Source of the DNA: Fidelibacterota bacterium
GTDB taxonomy: Bacteria > Fidelibacterota > Marinisomatia > Marinisomatales > TCS56
NCBI GenBank assembly: GCA_013203115.1
Contig: JABMQW010000158.1
Coordinates: forward strand, 1 to 33,820
Direction: 5' to 3'
DNA: 33,820 bases
Part shown: one piece after another, positions 32,583 to 33,820 of the stretch
Layout: each line of letters starts with the position of its first letter
Numbering within the stretch: position 1 is the stretch's first letter
Program-made: the position numbers and the translations under genes
Notes under the pieces: generated by a model
Databases searched by the model: none
The model's input: the letters and a program-made list of their open reading frames with translations, nothing else
Told to the model about the DNA's origin: nothing

Positions 32583-33751
32583 TGGATTTTCCCCCTGATG
32601 GCATCGGTTGGGTTCATCTTTGAAATCCTTCTGGAAGGAATGAAGCTAACAATAGTAGTTGTTATCAGAACAACTAAGGTCGTACCCACAACCAGGCTAA
32701 TAGAGTAGACCGGATAAATCGTCTCAGCTATCGTCATTCCAAAACTATCAGTCCCCTCTGGCATCGACCAACCCTTAAGAGCCTGCCAATATAGCAGCGG
32801 TATCCCATAGATAGCTGCCAGGATCGCCGCCAGTACGGAGTGCATAGCACCTTCAACTGTAAATAATGCCACAACCTGTCGCTGTGTCATACCCAGTGCA
32901 ATGTGAGTCCCGATTTCCTTCTGACGTCTGAAAATTGACAAAACCTGGGTATCAAAAATGGCCAGCATTGCCAATGCCATCAGAATCAGAAACATGACCC
33001 GTCCACCAACCTGTTTCATCTCAATCATTTCTCTGATTTCTGTCAGTAGGTAATAATGATCTTTGAAGACCCAGCCAACTATCGATCCGATAGGACCACT
33101 TTCCTGATTGGTTACCAGGATTGTTGCTTCGTCTTCCATCTGCATCATTTCCTGCAGACGGTCGAGAGGAACCCATACAACCCCAATATCAATCGGTGGC
33201 ACATTAGTCTTGAATATGTGAACTATTTGAGCTTCTTTCGCATCAAAGGTACCATTTACATCGCGCCAGCGCACGGTAACATAATCGCCTACTTTCAATT
33301 TAAATGTTTGAGCAGCTCGTTGACCGATCATAGCCGGCAATTCTTCAATATCCTTGTTCAGATATGAAGTTGGCAATTCCAGTAGATTTTGATCCGGGTC
33401 AATGCCTCGGAGTGACACGGTCTGGATTCGTCCCTCCGGATAGATGGATGCCTGTGAGATCAGAATCGGTGTTAATGAACCCTGATTGATTGCGTTATTG
33501 GTGGCGTCAGATAATTTCCTGTGACTTTCTTCAATCGTAAAGGGATCATAGGGATCATAGTTCTCATGCCAGTATTGTCCGCCGCCAATCTCCCATTCAA
33601 TAGTATCCCGGCGAGCCTGTTGGTCCCAGCCACTTAGAAGACCCTTGTTCCAGATAATGATCAGGAATGCGAAAGACAGCACAATCATATTCAGCCAGGT
33701 TCGCAGCTTGGCTCCCATGAGATTTCGATATGCTAATTTTAGTGCTAACAT
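32579..33751 (-). CDS. ABC transporter permease, FtsX/MacB/LolC type
   Basis: This 390-residue partner permease shares the same topology: an N-terminal helix (about residues 15-35), an extracytoplasmic domain, and three C-terminal helices (about 248-270, 300-325 and 350-372). The coupling segment FRRQKEIGTHIALGMTQRQVVALFTVEGA and the terminal PSRRISKMNPTDAIRG are typical. The ATG follows a strong AGGAGGT at 33760-33766. Two different permeases in tandem suggest a heterodimer like LolC-LolE. The ATP-binding protein would be expected upstream, beyond the window edge. Confidence 0.87.
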   Translation of the reverse strand: MLALKLAYRNLMGAKLRTWLNMIVLSFAFLIIIWNKGLLSGWDQQARRDTIEWEIGGGQYWHENYDPYDPFTIEESHRKLSDATNNAINQGSLTPILISQASIYPEGRIQTVSLRGIDPDQNLLELPTSYLNKDIEELPAMIGQRAAQTFKLKVGDYVTVRWRDVNGTFDAKEAQIVHIFKTNVPPIDIGVVWVPLDRLQEMMQMEDEATILVTNQESGPIGSIVGWVFKDHYYLLTEIREMIEMKQVGGRVMFLILMALAMLAIFDTQVLSIFRRQKEIGTHIALGMTQRQVVALFTVEGAMHSVLAAILAAIYGIPLLYWQALKGWSMPEGTDSFGMTIAETIYPVYSISLVVGTTLVVLITTTIVSFIPSRRISKMNPTDAIRGKIQ

Positions 33752-33794
33752 GATCTGCTACCTCCTAATTTAATATTTCGGAAGTTTGTGATTT

Positions 33795-33816
33795 GAAATT
33801 GGAAATTGGAAATTTG
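33795..33816. repeat. Short GAAATTG tandem repeat at window edge
   Basis: GAAATTG occurs twice in tandem (33795-33801 and 33802-33808) and continues as GAAATTTGG. It lies upstream of the permease gene, in non-coding sequence cut by the window edge. A weak echo (GAAAATTGGAAAATGG) occurs at 30451-30466. Its meaning is unclear. Confidence 0.6.
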
Positions 33817-33820
33817 GAAC

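Overview
The window looks like a chromosomal segment of a Gram-negative (diderm) bacterium, most likely from the Fibrobacteres-Chlorobi-Bacteroidetes (FCB) side of the tree. A Marinimicrobia-, Calditrichota- or KSB1-like lineage would fit, but the exact phylum is inference. Supporting traits are moderate A+T content, apolipoprotein N-acyltransferase (Lnt), a PorV/PorQ-type outer-membrane barrel, a DUF5683-type membrane protein, a LolA-like lipoprotein-sorting protein, a Bacteroidetes-style short omega subunit, and a ribosomal protein S16 with a long acidic tail. No phage, insertion sequence, CRISPR array, rRNA or tRNA was seen. Most of the window is a dense housekeeping region, almost all on the minus strand from about 26.2 kb down to 0.9 kb, with many 1-17 base overlaps between genes.

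Layout, left to right. (1) 36-683 (+): a HAD phosphatase whose catalytic motif requires a non-ATG start. (2) 684-906: a hairpin-rich spacer. (3) 907-8034 (-), an envelope and housekeeping string: DUF4321 protein, PssA and Psd (phosphatidylethanolamine synthesis), an HtrA-type protease, TruA, an orphan EcfT-like permease, a DUF5683 protein, Lnt, RuvX and an HU/IHF protein. (4) 8031-13998 (-), a replication and stress string: Rel/SpoT, DnaB, family-4 uracil-DNA glycosylase, RpoZ, Gmk and YicC. This resembles the classical gmk-rpoZ-spoT grouping. (5) 14090-20998 (-): a PorV/PorQ-like barrel, MutS, SelB and SelA, compactly overlapped behind one plausible promoter. (6) 21074-26175 (-): an MFS transporter, then the classical ffh-rpsP-khpA-rimM-trmD-rplS translation/SRP operon ending in a clear intrinsic terminator. 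(7) 26569-30407, an accessory part: urocanate hydratase (+), a DppA-type D-aminopeptidase (-), and an exported esterase with a TPR-like tail (+). (8) 30521-33751 (-): a LolA-like protein and two FtsX/MacB-type ABC permeases. Their ATPase would lie beyond the right edge.

How the genes work together: PssA and Psd make phosphatidylethanolamine, Lnt finishes lipoprotein acylation, and the LolA-like/permease set and HtrA protease serve envelope export and quality control. The ffh operon couples ribosome maturation, tRNA modification and protein targeting. Rel, RpoZ and Gmk bring together the enzyme and two well-known protein targets of (p)ppGpp. SelA and SelB imply that the organism inserts selenocysteine, although selC, selD and any selenoprotein lie elsewhere.

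I found no clearly new multi-gene system. The best leads are the Rel/omega/Gmk/DnaB cluster, the SelA-SelB-MutS coupling, the orphan EcfT beside TruA, the S16 tail, and the hairpin element near 0.75 kb.
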